A model generated the notes under the pieces. That model made no database searches and had not been told where the DNA came from. It worked only from the letters and a program-made list of their open reading frames with translations. Below, piece by piece: positions 1 through 6,499 of a stretch of 8,723 nt of DNA. The translations under genes were made by a program, and so were the position numbers. The stretch spans positions 1 to 8,723 of the forward strand of contig JACCSV010000011.1 in the NCBI GenBank assembly GCA_013812805.1, read 5' to 3'. Source of the DNA: Sphingomonas sp. GTDB lineage: Bacteria; Pseudomonadota; Alphaproteobacteria; Sphingomonadales; Sphingomonadaceae. Position 1 is the stretch's first letter. Every line of letters begins with the position of its first letter.

Positions 1-450
1 CAGAAGGAGTTGTTCCACAACGAAGCGTTGCAGATGCTCGACACGATCGTCGCCGCGGCGGTCGAAAGCGCGCTGCTCAACGAGCCGCCGGCGACACCGG
101 TACCTGGGCAGTGCTTCATCGTCGGCACCGCCCCGACGGGGATCTGGGCGGGCCATGCGGCGAGCCTGGCATCGTTCAGCCAGGCCGGCTGGCGGTTCAT
201 CGAACCTGCCGACGGGCTCCAGGCGTGGCTAAAGTCCACGTCCACGTGGGCGGCTTATCGCGCCGGAGCGTGGGAGCTTGGCACATTGCGCGCAACGCGG
301 CTGATGATCGATGGGGTCAACGTCGTCGGTGCACGTGGACCGGCAGTGCCGGACCCGGCCGGAGGAACGACCGTGGATGGAGAGGCGCGCTCGGCGATTG
401 CCGCCATACTGACCGCAATGCGCACTCATGGGTTGATCGCAACAGAATAA
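1..450 (+). CDS. DUF2793 domain protein, 3' part (5' end outside window)
   Basis: The frame is open from the first base and ends with TAA at 448-450, so 149 residues are visible. The segment QKELFHNEAL at the left edge is the conserved start block of DUF2793, which in complete proteins follows a short N-terminal motif ending in GQAQKE; I therefore think only about 10-20 residues are missing. The rest (VPGQCFIVG, PTGIWAGH, GWRFIEPADG) is the small Gly/Trp-rich beta domain of the family, followed by a helix ending in AILTAMRTHGLI. Function is not established. In sphingomonads and rhodobacters such genes often sit at the end of phage-tail or gene-transfer-agent clusters, which is a reason to look left of this window. 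No partner gene is visible here to confirm it. A TTG at 10-12 could be read as a start, but it lies inside the conserved block and has no ribosome site. Confidence 0.75.
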   Translation, partial: QKELFHNEALQMLDTIVAAAVESALLNEPPATPVPGQCFIVGTAPTGIWAGHAASLASFSQAGWRFIEPADGLQAWLKSTSTWAAYRAGAWELGTLRATRLMIDGVNVVGARGPAVPDPAGGTTVDGEARSAIAAILTAMRTHGLIATE

Positions 451-456
451 TCTGTT
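441..456 (+). other. Small inverted repeat over the stop codon of the DUF2793 gene
   Basis: AACAGA at 441-446 and TCTGTT at 451-456 are perfect complements around a 4-base loop that contains the TAA stop, and TTCTATA follows. It may act as a weak terminator, but the stem is short and A/T-rich and the T-run is poor. Confidence 0.25.
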
Positions 457-529
457 TCTATACAGTATCTTCTGCGAGAATCGCTGGCCGGTAGAGGCTT
501 TTTGGCAACAGGGCGTGCAATTCCCCTGC

Positions 530-558
530 TTGCGCCGACACCGCCGCTCTAATAATGT
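530..558 (+). promoter_or_regulatory. Possible sigma-70-type promoter for the outer-membrane protein gene
   Basis: TTGCGC at 530-535 and TAATGT at 553-558 are separated by 17 bases, and the region TAATAATGT is the most A/T-rich stretch before the gene. Transcription would start near 565, giving a leader of about 40 bases that contains the ribosome site AGGGG at 592-596. The -35 box is only half conserved, so this is a candidate. Confidence 0.3.
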
Positions 559-603
559 GTTCACGCAGTTCTACTACCGAACGCGTTTAAAAGGGGATTA
601 TCT

Positions 604-1443
<840 letters not shown>

Positions 1444-1449
1444 GCAACG

Positions 1450-1469
1450 GTCGAAGCTCTCGCTTCGGC
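1450..1469 (+). other. Hairpin just after the outer-membrane protein gene
   Basis: CGAAGC at 1452-1457 and GCTTCG at 1462-1467 pair perfectly around a TCTC loop; one G-T and one G-C pair extend the stem to 8. It lies 7 bases after the stop codon and in front of the terminator. It may protect the mRNA end; no function is proven. Confidence 0.4.
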
Positions 1470-1477
1470 AGACAATG

Positions 1478-1517
1478 AAAAAGACCGGTCTGAGGGATTC
1501 CTCGGGCCGGTTTTTTT
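1478..1517 (+). terminator. Rho-independent terminator, probably active in both directions
   Basis: An 11-pair stem runs from CCGGTCTGAGG (1484-1494) through a GATT loop (1495-1498) to CCTCGGGCCGG (1499-1509 region), with three G-T pairs when read as RNA. Seven T follow (1511-1517) and a run of A lies in front of the stem (1478-1482), so it could also work on the minus strand. It separates the outer-membrane protein gene from sodC. Confidence 0.85.
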
Positions 1518-1570
1518 GAGCCCGCGCGCCGGGGAATGCGGGGGCAGGCAGCATCGATTGCAACCGGCGC

Positions 1571-1595
1571 TGAACCCTCTCCGGTTTGCTTCGTT
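1571..1595 (+). promoter_or_regulatory. Possible EcfG (general stress) promoter of sodC
   Basis: TGAAC at 1571-1575 and CGTT at 1592-1595 are separated by 16 bases. The known EcfG-type promoter of alphaproteobacteria is GGAAC, 16-17 bases, CGTT, so 8 of 9 positions match with correct spacing. The site lies after the terminator and about 30 bases before the sodC start, the right place for a promoter. Short motifs arise by chance, so this is a candidate. Confidence 0.4.
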
Positions 1596-1623
1596 TGACT
1601 TTCGAACAGTCACGGAGGAGCAG

Positions 1624-2139
1624 ATGCAGCGCCGCATCGCAGCATTGGCACTGGTTTTATTAGCAGCCCCGATCGCAGGATGCGCGACCGGGTCGGATCC
1701 GCCTTATGCGCGGCAATTCGCGCTGGTTGGAGCGGGCGGCCAGTCGCTCGGCACCGTCAGCGCGTGGGAAACGGCAGGAGCGCTCAGCCTGCGAGTGCAA
1801 GCGACGGGACTTGCCCACGGGCTGCATGGTATTCATGTCCATGGCGTCGGGCGTTGCGATGCCCCCCAGTTCACGACTGCCGGGGATCACTGGAACCCGA
1901 CCGTGCGCGAGCATGGGCTCAATAGCCCGAAGGGTCCGCACGCCGGCGATCTCCCCAACATCAGCGTCGCCGCCAACGGCGTCGTCAATGAAACGCTTGT
2001 TCTCTCGGGCGCAAGCCTCGCCAGCATCGCCGATGCCGACGGATCGGCGCTGGTGATTCACGCGGCCGCGGATGACCATGTGACCAACCCCAGCGGCAAC
2101 AGCGGATCGCGCATCGCCTGCGCAATCCTGTCCGGATGA
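1624..2139 (+). CDS. sodC: Cu/Zn superoxide dismutase, predicted lipoprotein
   Basis: This enzyme converts superoxide to hydrogen peroxide and oxygen in the cell envelope. The protein has 171 residues; the ATG at 1624 follows GGAGGAG (1614-1620) and opens a lipoprotein signal ending in the lipobox IAGC with Cys20. All metal ligands are present with spacing close to that of human SOD1: copper H71, H73, H89 and H146; zinc H89, H97, H106 and D109. C78 and C166 match the structural disulphide, and R163 matches the substrate-guiding arginine (GNSGSRIAC). Sequence blocks HGIHVHG, DHWNP and PHAGDLPN are those of the bacterial family. The reading frame extends back to 1516, but the longer form would run through the terminator and bury the signal peptide, so I reject it. 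The gene seems to be transcribed alone, possibly under stress control. The N-terminal lipid anchor is predicted, not shown. Confidence 0.95.
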   Translation: MQRRIAALALVLLAAPIAGCATGSDPPYARQFALVGAGGQSLGTVSAWETAGALSLRVQATGLAHGLHGIHVHGVGRCDAPQFTTAGDHWNPTVREHGLNSPKGPHAGDLPNISVAANGVVNETLVLSGASLASIADADGSALVIHAAADDHVTNPSGNSGSRIACAILSG

Positions 2140-2152
2140 CCCGGAGGAAAGT

Positions 2153-2172
2153 GCAAATTTAGCATTTGCTTT
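2153..2172 (+). terminator. Weak terminator-like hairpin after sodC
   Basis: GCAAAT (2153-2158) and ATTTGC (2164-2169) pair perfectly over a 5-base loop, followed by only three T. It lies 14 bases after the sodC stop. The stem is A/T-rich and the tail short, so termination here would be weak. Confidence 0.35.
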
Positions 2173-2321
2173 ATCGCGCCTTCTTACCCCTCGCTGATAC
2201 GCAGAAGGGCTACTAAGTGCGCCGATTGCTTGGCTGGATCGAGAATTACTCGCGATGGGGTCACGCTGCGCGGTAGCGCGCGCCTTGGCGACGGCCGCGA
2301 AGTCGTTTTGAGTGCTTTTAC

Positions 2322-2345
2322 GGGGTCGTCCTTCGGGGCGGCCCC
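2322..2345 (+). other. Stable 10-pair hairpin with UUCG loop in the leader before the small gene at 2410
   Basis: GGGGTCGTCC (2322-2331) pairs with GGGCGGCCCC (2336-2345) over a TTCG loop; eight pairs are Watson-Crick and two G-U. The closing C(UUCG)G is the well-known extra-stable tetraloop. No T-run follows, so it is not a classical terminator. The gap 2140-2409 otherwise shows only a weaker pairing CCTTCT/AGAAGG (about 2180-2209) and no gene. It may be part of a 5' leader or a small RNA; the sequence alone does not decide. Confidence 0.5.
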
Positions 2346-2409
2346 GCTTGCATTGGGCGAGTGAACGGGTCTCCGCCCGGCGCGTTGATTGGTCGAGGAG
2401 AAAAGAAAG

Positions 2410-2634
2410 ATGACATCGACCAAGCACGACAAGGGCGGGGATCGGGCGGCGGATCGGCCGTTCCCCGATGACCTCGAGCGCAACCCCAGCATCGGCAAGT
2501 CCAAGGGCGCATTCGCCACCGGCGAGGATCCGGAAACGATCGAGGGCGAGAACACTGTCGACGGCGACGTGCAGAACGACTCGGGCCTGGGTGGCGGCGT
2601 TAATCCCAACCAGCTCGGCCGCGAGAACGAATAG
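2410..2634 (+). CDS. Small acidic hydrophilic protein, function unknown
   Basis: The protein has 74 residues starting at the ATG at 2410, which follows GAGGAG (2395-2400) with a 9-base gap; the frame runs back to 2389 but without a better start. It holds 16 Asp/Glu against 8 Lys/Arg, many Gly, Asn and Pro, no Cys or Trp and no long hydrophobic stretch, so it is probably disordered in solution. Blocks such as PFPDDLERNPSIG and EGENTVDGDV look conserved to me among sphingomonads, but I can name no family. The next gene starts 9 bases after its stop, so both are probably made from one mRNA. A stress role would be a guess from its composition only. Confidence 0.7.
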   Translation: MTSTKHDKGGDRAADRPFPDDLERNPSIGKSKGAFATGEDPETIEGENTVDGDVQNDSGLGGGVNPNQLGRENE

Positions 2635-2643
2635 CGGCGGCTG

Positions 2644-2898
2644 GTGGCGAAGCGGCGCAAGCTGGGCAAGCGGCTGCGCAAGGGCGCACGGCGGGTGCTC
2701 GGCAGCGCGATGGTGCAGAAGCTGTTGCAGGACTTGCTCCGGGCGGCAGCAATCGCCGGCGCGTTGAAGTTTCGCGACAGCGCCGCCGGCACGCGCGCTG
2801 CGGCGGCCGCGAAGAAGAAAGCGAAGCGCTTGGCCGACGAGGTCAAGGGCCTGCGCGCGGGCAACAGCGACGGCAAGAAGAAGAAGCGCGAAGACTGA
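2644..2898 (+). CDS. Small very basic protein, function unknown
   Basis: The protein has 84 residues with a GTG start at 2644, 9 bases after the stop of the acidic gene; no clear ribosome site is seen, so translation may be coupled to the upstream gene. I count 27 Lys/Arg against 7 Asp/Glu. Residues 3-17 are a dense basic segment (KRRKLGKRLRKGARR), residues 19-43 form a likely amphipathic or partly hydrophobic helix (SAMVQKLLQDLLRAAAIAGAL), and the tail is Ala/Lys-rich and ends in KKKKRED. This layout fits binding to nucleic acid or to acidic membranes, and pairing with the acidic neighbour is possible, but I recognise no family. The composition follows the same high-GC codon use as its neighbours. 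Confidence 0.6.
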   Translation: MAKRRKLGKRLRKGARRVLGSAMVQKLLQDLLRAAAIAGALKFRDSAAGTRAAAAAKKKAKRLADEVKGLRAGNSDGKKKKRED

Positions 2899-2926
2899 GC
2901 TGCGGCCGTTCACGCCGCACGCGGCG

Positions 2927-3307
2927 CTACATCGAGTTCAGGTGCAGGATGTTGCCGTCGGGGTCCTTAAGCCATACCAGGCGCGCGCCCCCGGCCACGT
3001 GGACGTTACCTTCGAGGCGACCGACGTCGGGATAATGCTCGAACTCCACCCCCTTCGCCTCGAGCGCGGCGACGATCGAGTCGAGCTCGTCCCCGACGCC
3101 CCACACCACCGCGTTGGCGCGGTTGGTGCCGGCGAATTCCGACGGGTAGACGACCAGCCTGGTCGCGCCGGTGCGATAGACGAGGGGCATGCCGTCGGCA
3201 GCTCCCTCGCCGTCGAGATCCAGCCCGAGCGTGTCGGAGTAAAAGGCGCGGGCGCGGGCGATGTCGGTGACGGCGACGATGGCGGCGGAGTCGTGATTTT
3301 TGAGCAT
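2927..3307 (-). CDS. VOC-fold (glyoxalase / bleomycin-resistance type) protein
   Basis: The protein has 126 residues. I choose the ATG at 3307 (MLKNHDSAAIVAV) because family members start this way; the frame allows a GTG at 3331, but its extra eight residues have no family match. The N-terminal half carries DIARARAFYSDTLGLDL, the helix-and-turn typical of the first beta-alpha-beta-beta-beta unit, and the end carries VWLKDPDGNILHLNSM, the usual closing strand of the second unit. The family is a mixed group of metal-dependent lyases, dioxygenases and resistance proteins. Here the first strand (AAIVAV) lacks the usual metal-binding His, so I cannot say whether it binds a metal or what its substrate is. 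It converges with the small basic gene, 28 bases away; that gap holds GC-rich inverted repeats but no T-run. Confidence 0.88.
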   Translation of the reverse strand: MLKNHDSAAIVAVTDIARARAFYSDTLGLDLDGEGAADGMPLVYRTGATRLVVYPSEFAGTNRANAVVWGVGDELDSIVAALEAKGVEFEHYPDVGRLEGNVHVAGGARLVWLKDPDGNILHLNSM

Positions 3308-3357
3308 AGCCGCGGATGGTAGGCGCGACACGCGCGCTGGGGAAGGCGATGCGCGGG

Positions 3358-3385
3358 TTGCTACGCAGCCGCGTAAAACTATGAT
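3358..3385 (+). promoter_or_regulatory. Likely sigma-70-type promoter before the Cys-rich lipoprotein gene
   Basis: TTGCTA (3358-3363) and TATGAT (3380-3385) are separated by 16 bases. They lie about 50 bases before the ATG at 3435, in the gap between two divergent genes. A second A/T-rich stretch (TATTAT near 3409) has no matching -35 box. Confidence 0.45.
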
Positions 3386-3434
3386 TTCGCCTCCGGCACG
3401 GTTTTGTTATTATGCCGAAAATAGGGGGGGCGGT

Positions 3435-4088
3435 ATGCTGAAACGTTCGGCCGCAGTGCTTTCGACGTTGGCCGTCCCTATGTTGTTGAGCTGCGACAGC
3501 TATGGGCCGCGGCCCATCGGCACCGACTAAATTCCAGGTAGGTATTACAAGTTTGCCCTTGAACCGGGCCGGGTCTGGACCGAGCGGATTAACATCGGGC
3601 CGTCGCGCTCGGGCTACATTATCCGCGGCGACTATCGGTTGGTTCGCTCGGGTTCGGGTATTGTCACGCCCGGCACTGGCGGCGCATGCCTTATCGCCGA
3701 TCTGAACGTGATCGGGCTTCCCGGCGTACGCGGCGGGGTGTGCAGTAGCGACAAACAATGCACCGATGCGCTGCAGCGGCAACGTGCCGGCGGATCGCCC
3801 TACGCTGAGTGGTTCAGCTATTGCGTTTCGGGACGCTGCTGGACCCGGCCGGGCGGCAGGGCGCAATATTGCCGGATTTCGGGGACCGAGTTGCCTTTGG
3901 GCCGGCACCTCGTTTCGGGACCGCTCTACGGCGGGCGGTCGCTCAACTGGCGGGTGCACACCTGCCTGAATGGCCGTTGGAACCCGGCCACGCCGGGGCA
4001 GGACAAGCCGCCGTGCGCGCAACGTCCCTACGATCCGGCCGTGCATGGCCAGCGCCAAAGGCGCGACGGGACGCCGCGTACGCTGTAA
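3435..4088 (+). pseudogene. Cys-rich lipoprotein gene broken by in-frame TAA at codon 32
   Basis: The ATG at 3435 follows AGGGGGGG (3423-3430) and encodes a lipoprotein signal ending in LLSC (Cys22 region) and then SYGPRPIGTD. A TAA stands at 3528-3530. The same frame then runs open to the TAA at 4086-4088, beginning IPGRYYKFALEPGRVWTERINIG, which reads as real protein. It continues with eight cysteines in segments such as GGVCSSDKQC, YCVSGRCWTRPG and HTCLNGRWNP, as expected for a disulphide-bonded envelope protein. Taken together, this is one gene of about 217 codons with a nonsense codon; a C-to-T change from CAA is the simplest cause, or a base error. A separate start at TTG 3639 has no ribosome site and would drop the first strands. 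I recognise no family. Confidence 0.65.
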
Positions 4089-4161
4089 GCGGGGAAACCT
4101 GGCCCGCCACCAGGGGAGCGGCGGTAGCGAAGTCTTAGGCGTGGCCGTTTAGTTTGCGGTC

Positions 4162-4824
4162 ATGCCGCCGGAAATCCTCGCCCTGATCGACGAGCCGCTG
4201 TCGCTGATCGCGGTGCTGTTTGTCGGCGCGCTGTTCGGCATGGCTGTTGAGCAGATCGTCAGCAAGCAGAAGCGCGCGGCGTGGAAGCGGCGGAACGCCC
4301 CTCGACTTCGCTCGGGACGAACGGGGAAGGCCGGCGGTCCCTGGGCGCCGAAGCACGACGCGCCACCGACCAAGGTGCCGGACGCGGCGGACCAGTTGCG
4401 GACGGTGATGCGGGCCGAGTTCAAGCCGCAGCTCTTGCTCAACAAGAGCGAAGCGCGGCTGTTTCGGGCGACGGATAAATTGGTGAACGAGCTTGCGCCG
4501 CCTGGCTGGCAGGTGATGGCGCAGGTCAGTCTCGGCGAAATCCTGCGGTGCGACGACGCGGACGCGTACCGCTGCATCAACTCCAAGCGCGTCGACCTGC
4601 TGATCGTCGATGACGAAAGCCGGCCGATGGGCGCGGTCGAGTATCAGGGCGGCGGGCACTTCAAAGGCACCCACGCCACCGCCGCCCGCGACGCGGTCAA
4701 AAAGGAAGCCCTGCGGCGGGCGGGGATCGGCTATGACGAGGTCAAAGCAGGCGAGCACATGCTTGCCGACGTCAGGCGGATCGTAGAGCGGCTAGTGCGC
4801 GGCGCACGCCCGTCGCTCAATTAG
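4162..4824 (+). CDS. DUF2726 protein with N-terminal membrane anchor, nuclease-like fold
   Basis: The protein has 220 residues with ATG at 4162. Residues 13-33 form one hydrophobic helix (LSLIAVLFVGALFGMAVEQIV) followed by KQKR, so the rest should lie in the cytoplasm. Residues about 80-212 match DUF2726: LLNKSEARLF, then RVDLLIVD (D145), AVEYQGGGHF (E160, Q162), RDAVKKEAL (K180) and AGIGYDEV. D145, E160 and Q162 fit the pattern of PD-(D/E)xK nucleases, with Gln replacing the usual Lys as in several relatives; catalysis is not shown. Residues 46-54 are encoded by a 27-bp repeat also found in uvrA, placed in the linker between helix and domain, where an insert is harmless. No clear ribosome site precedes the ATG. 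A remnant of a second DUF2726 gene lies 500 bases downstream. Its substrate is unknown. Confidence 0.85.
   Translation: MPPEILALIDEPLSLIAVLFVGALFGMAVEQIVSKQKRAAWKRRNAPRLRSGRTGKAGGPWAPKHDAPPTKVPDAADQLRTVMRAEFKPQLLLNKSEARLFRATDKLVNELAPPGWQVMAQVSLGEILRCDDADAYRCINSKRVDLLIVDDESRPMGAVEYQGGGHFKGTHATAARDAVKKEALRRAGIGYDEVKAGEHMLADVRRIVERLVRGARPSLN
4298..4324 (+). repeat. 27-bp dispersed repeat, copy 1 (inside the DUF2726 gene)
   Basis: These 27 bases, beginning CCCCTCGACTTCGCTC and ending GGACGAACGG, are identical to 7937-7963. I know this element from sphingomonad genomes, where its frames give peptides such as LDFARDER, FVPSEVEG and SRAKSRG. Here it is read as APRLRSGRT in a linker. Confidence 0.85.
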
Positions 4825-4836
4825 TATCGTACCCCG

Positions 4837-4855
4837 AAAAAAGCCCGCCCGGCTT
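4837..4855 (-). terminator. Rho-independent terminator of the DUF3597 gene
   Basis: On the minus strand AAGCC pairs with GGCTT over the loop GGGCG, followed by TTTT. The first stem base is the last base of the DUF3597 stop codon. It fills the 30-base gap to the convergent DUF2726 gene. Confidence 0.65.
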
Positions 4856-5280
4856 CAATCCTTGAGGTCGGCGGAGACTTTGCCGCCATTCTCCTCCAGC
4901 TTGCGCATCACCGCTTTGTGCAGCCAGATGTTCATCTCCGCGCTGCCGTCCTTGTCGCCGGTATAGCCAAGCTCGGTCGCGAGCTCCTTGCGGTTGTCGA
5001 GGCTCGAATCGAGGTCGAGCAATTTCATCAGATCGACGATCGAGCTCTTGTAGTTGAGCTTCTCGCCTTTCTCGGTCGCGGCCTGGGCGAGGATCGCGTC
5101 GACATCGACGTCGGCGGGCTGGGCGGGAGTCATCTGCGGCATTGCCTGTCCCTGGCCGGGGGGCTGGGCTTGTCCCTGACCGGGACGCTGAGCCTGCGCC
5201 TGACCCTGCGCCTGCGGAGCCGGCTGCGCCTTCGCCTTGCGCCCGAAAATCGCGTCCTTGATCTTGCCGAAAATGCTCAT
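4855..5280 (-). CDS. DUF3597 domain protein
   Basis: The protein has 141 residues. The ATG at 5280 follows GGGAGGAG (5293-5286 on the minus strand) with a 5-base gap and gives the usual family start MSIFGKIKDAIFG; the frame extends five codons further, but without such a site. Residues 17-56 are a linker of Gln, Pro, Gly and Ala with repeats of the type GQGQAQ. Residues about 57-141 are the DUF3597 domain: VDVDAILAQAATEKGEKL, SSIVDLMKLLDLDSSL, RKELATELGYTG and MNIWLHKAVMRKLEENGGKV, all conserved blocks. The domain is small and helical; its function is not known. It has no signal peptide, so it is probably cytoplasmic. It converges with the DUF2726 gene, and the two share a terminator region. 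Confidence 0.93.
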   Translation of the reverse strand: MSIFGKIKDAIFGRKAKAQPAPQAQGQAQAQRPGQGQAQPPGQGQAMPQMTPAQPADVDVDAILAQAATEKGEKLNYKSSIVDLMKLLDLDSSLDNRKELATELGYTGDKDGSAEMNIWLHKAVMRKLEENGGKVSADLKD

Positions 5281-5331
5281 CTTCGCTCCTCCCAATGCTG
5301 TTCAAGGATCAATGAATGAAGCGGAGGATCA

Positions 5332-5418
5332 TTGCGGTGGGTGGGGATAGGCTATGTCGAGGTGGTCGGTGGCGAGATGAGCGCGGCGGAGTTGCGGCAG
5401 GTGGTGGAGAGGTTGATC
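5332..5418 (+). pseudogene. Remnant of a second DUF2726 gene (C-terminal piece)
   Basis: Read from TTG 5332, 29 codons align without a gap to residues 184-212 of the DUF2726 protein at 4162-4824: LRWVGIGYVEVVGGE against LRRAGIGYDEVKAGE, then LRQVVERLI against VRRIVERLV, with 16 of 29 residues identical. Nothing of the catalytic part is present: the match breaks off to the left close to the start of the DUF3597 gene. The identity is too low for a recent local copy, so it is a leftover of a separate paralogue. After 5418 the frame runs on to TGA 5515-5517 without similarity. It lies between DUF3597 and the AT-rich defence block, at what may be an old deletion or insertion point. Confidence 0.6.
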
Positions 5419-5524
5419 TCTCAAGTAAAAGCGGCGCTTTGGCCGAGAACGTCGGCGGCCGTGCCGATGTGCTTGAACGACATTGATCCTGCTTACGCGC
5501 AGCGGAACGGCTCGTGAATATAGT

Positions 5525-6436
5525 TCAGATCTTTGGAGCGTTCCTCACGGCACATACGTACACGTCGCCACGCGTCTGAGCGGCACGAATTTTGTAATCC
5601 AGAAGTTCGACCAGCGTCAGTCGCCCTTCCAACACATGCGAGAGGTCCTCTCCATCAACCAAGATCGTTTTGATCATCTTGCCGTGAACAATGGCTTTGA
5701 TGCCGTCATGGGAGAAGGCGTTCACCGAAACGAACAAACCTCGCCCGTGCATTTTGCCATCTACCTTGTGAGCGAACTGATAGAGTTGTGCCGTACTGGT
5801 TGCCGCATCCTGCCACTTAGCCTCGACTATGTAATTCTCACCTTCGAACTTGAACGTCCCATCAATCTGCTCTCCGGTCAGATTGAAAGGGTCGCCCATA
5901 TTTATCGACTGGCGATTGAAGAGTTCTTGGAGGAATTTCTCGAACAGTTTGCCGCGCGCCTGCACCGTCATGCCTGTACCGAACATCTTATGAAAAGCTG
6001 TCGTAAGGGCCGAGAGATCGCCCGCCCGGGTCTGCTTTACCGATGAAGCAGTCGCCGTTTTCCGTCTGGCATCCGTCGTCGCATTGCGCTTCGAAACAGC
6101 GTCGCGCAAACGCTGAATGCAAGCTTCTGCTTCGGCGCGATCAAGTTTTTGCACGGTCTCGAACCAGTACGGGTCGAAATACGTCCAATTTACAAGGCGA
6201 TCGATCATTGTCTGGAACACGGCGTAACCGCGGTCGGCACGAGCTGAGAGCTTTGAGAACGCCTCTACGACTATGGTATGTCTGGTGCCGCCCTCTCGAT
6301 TGAGATAGCGTTCAGGCAACTCATAGCCGACGCTCTGAAAGAACTCGGCGATCTTCTTCTTGGGCCAGAAGAGCGCGAGCATGCAGTCGTGCAATAGTTC
6401 TTTGATATCTAGCGGGATTTCAGGGGCCGTCGCCAT
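5525..6436 (-). CDS. Mrr-like restriction endonuclease (PD-(D/E)xK) with unknown N-terminal region
   Basis: With the ATG at 6436 (MATAPEIPLDI) the protein has 303 residues; an ATG at 6460 is possible and neither start has a good ribosome site. Residues about 155-300 form an Mrr-type catalytic domain: RGKLFEKFLQELFNRQSI (E166), GEQIDGTFKF (D192), NYIVEAKWQ (E205, K207) and GLFVSVNAFSHDGIKAI. D192, E205 and K207 give a complete PD-(D/E)xK site. Mrr relatives cut foreign, often modified, DNA. Residues 1-118 are helical and not recognised (LLHDCMLALFWPKKKIAEFF, GGTRHTIVVEAF, YFDPYWFETVQKLD); this part could sense a signal or a partner. A Ser/Thr/Lys-rich linker (119-140) joins both. The gene follows the NADAR gene by 63 bases on the same strand and shares its more AT-rich composition, so cotranscription with the toxin-antitoxin pair is likely. 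Confidence 0.8.
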   Translation of the reverse strand: MATAPEIPLDIKELLHDCMLALFWPKKKIAEFFQSVGYELPERYLNREGGTRHTIVVEAFSKLSARADRGYAVFQTMIDRLVNWTYFDPYWFETVQKLDRAEAEACIQRLRDAVSKRNATTDARRKTATASSVKQTRAGDLSALTTAFHKMFGTGMTVQARGKLFEKFLQELFNRQSINMGDPFNLTGEQIDGTFKFEGENYIVEAKWQDAATSTAQLYQFAHKVDGKMHGRGLFVSVNAFSHDGIKAIVHGKMIKTILVDGEDLSHVLEGRLTLVELLDYKIRAAQTRGDVYVCAVRNAPKI

Positions 6437-6499
6437 GCAACTGATGATACTCCGTGGCATTTCCGGCAGCAAGCGCAGACAGTTTAGCGATCATCCACG

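Noticed and set aside
2322..2345. Rho-independent terminator
   Set aside because: The stem is strong, but the bases after it (GCTTGCATT) contain no T-run.
1660..2913. Long minus-strand open frame (417 codons) across sodC and the small genes
   Set aside because: It lies opposite sodC, which has all active-site residues; the frame is a by-product of high GC and its protein shows no family features.
3639..4088. Independent gene starting at TTG 3639
   Set aside because: The same frame is open and protein-like back to 3531, and there is no ribosome site at the TTG, so it is the second part of the broken lipoprotein gene.
5416..5524. Attachment site of an integrated element at the left edge of the AT-rich block
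   Set aside because: I searched for a direct repeat shared with 7816-7900 and for tRNA or integrase sequences and saw none.
5483..6046. Plus-strand frame of 187 codons
   Set aside because: It is antisense to the Mrr-like nuclease, whose catalytic motifs are complete.
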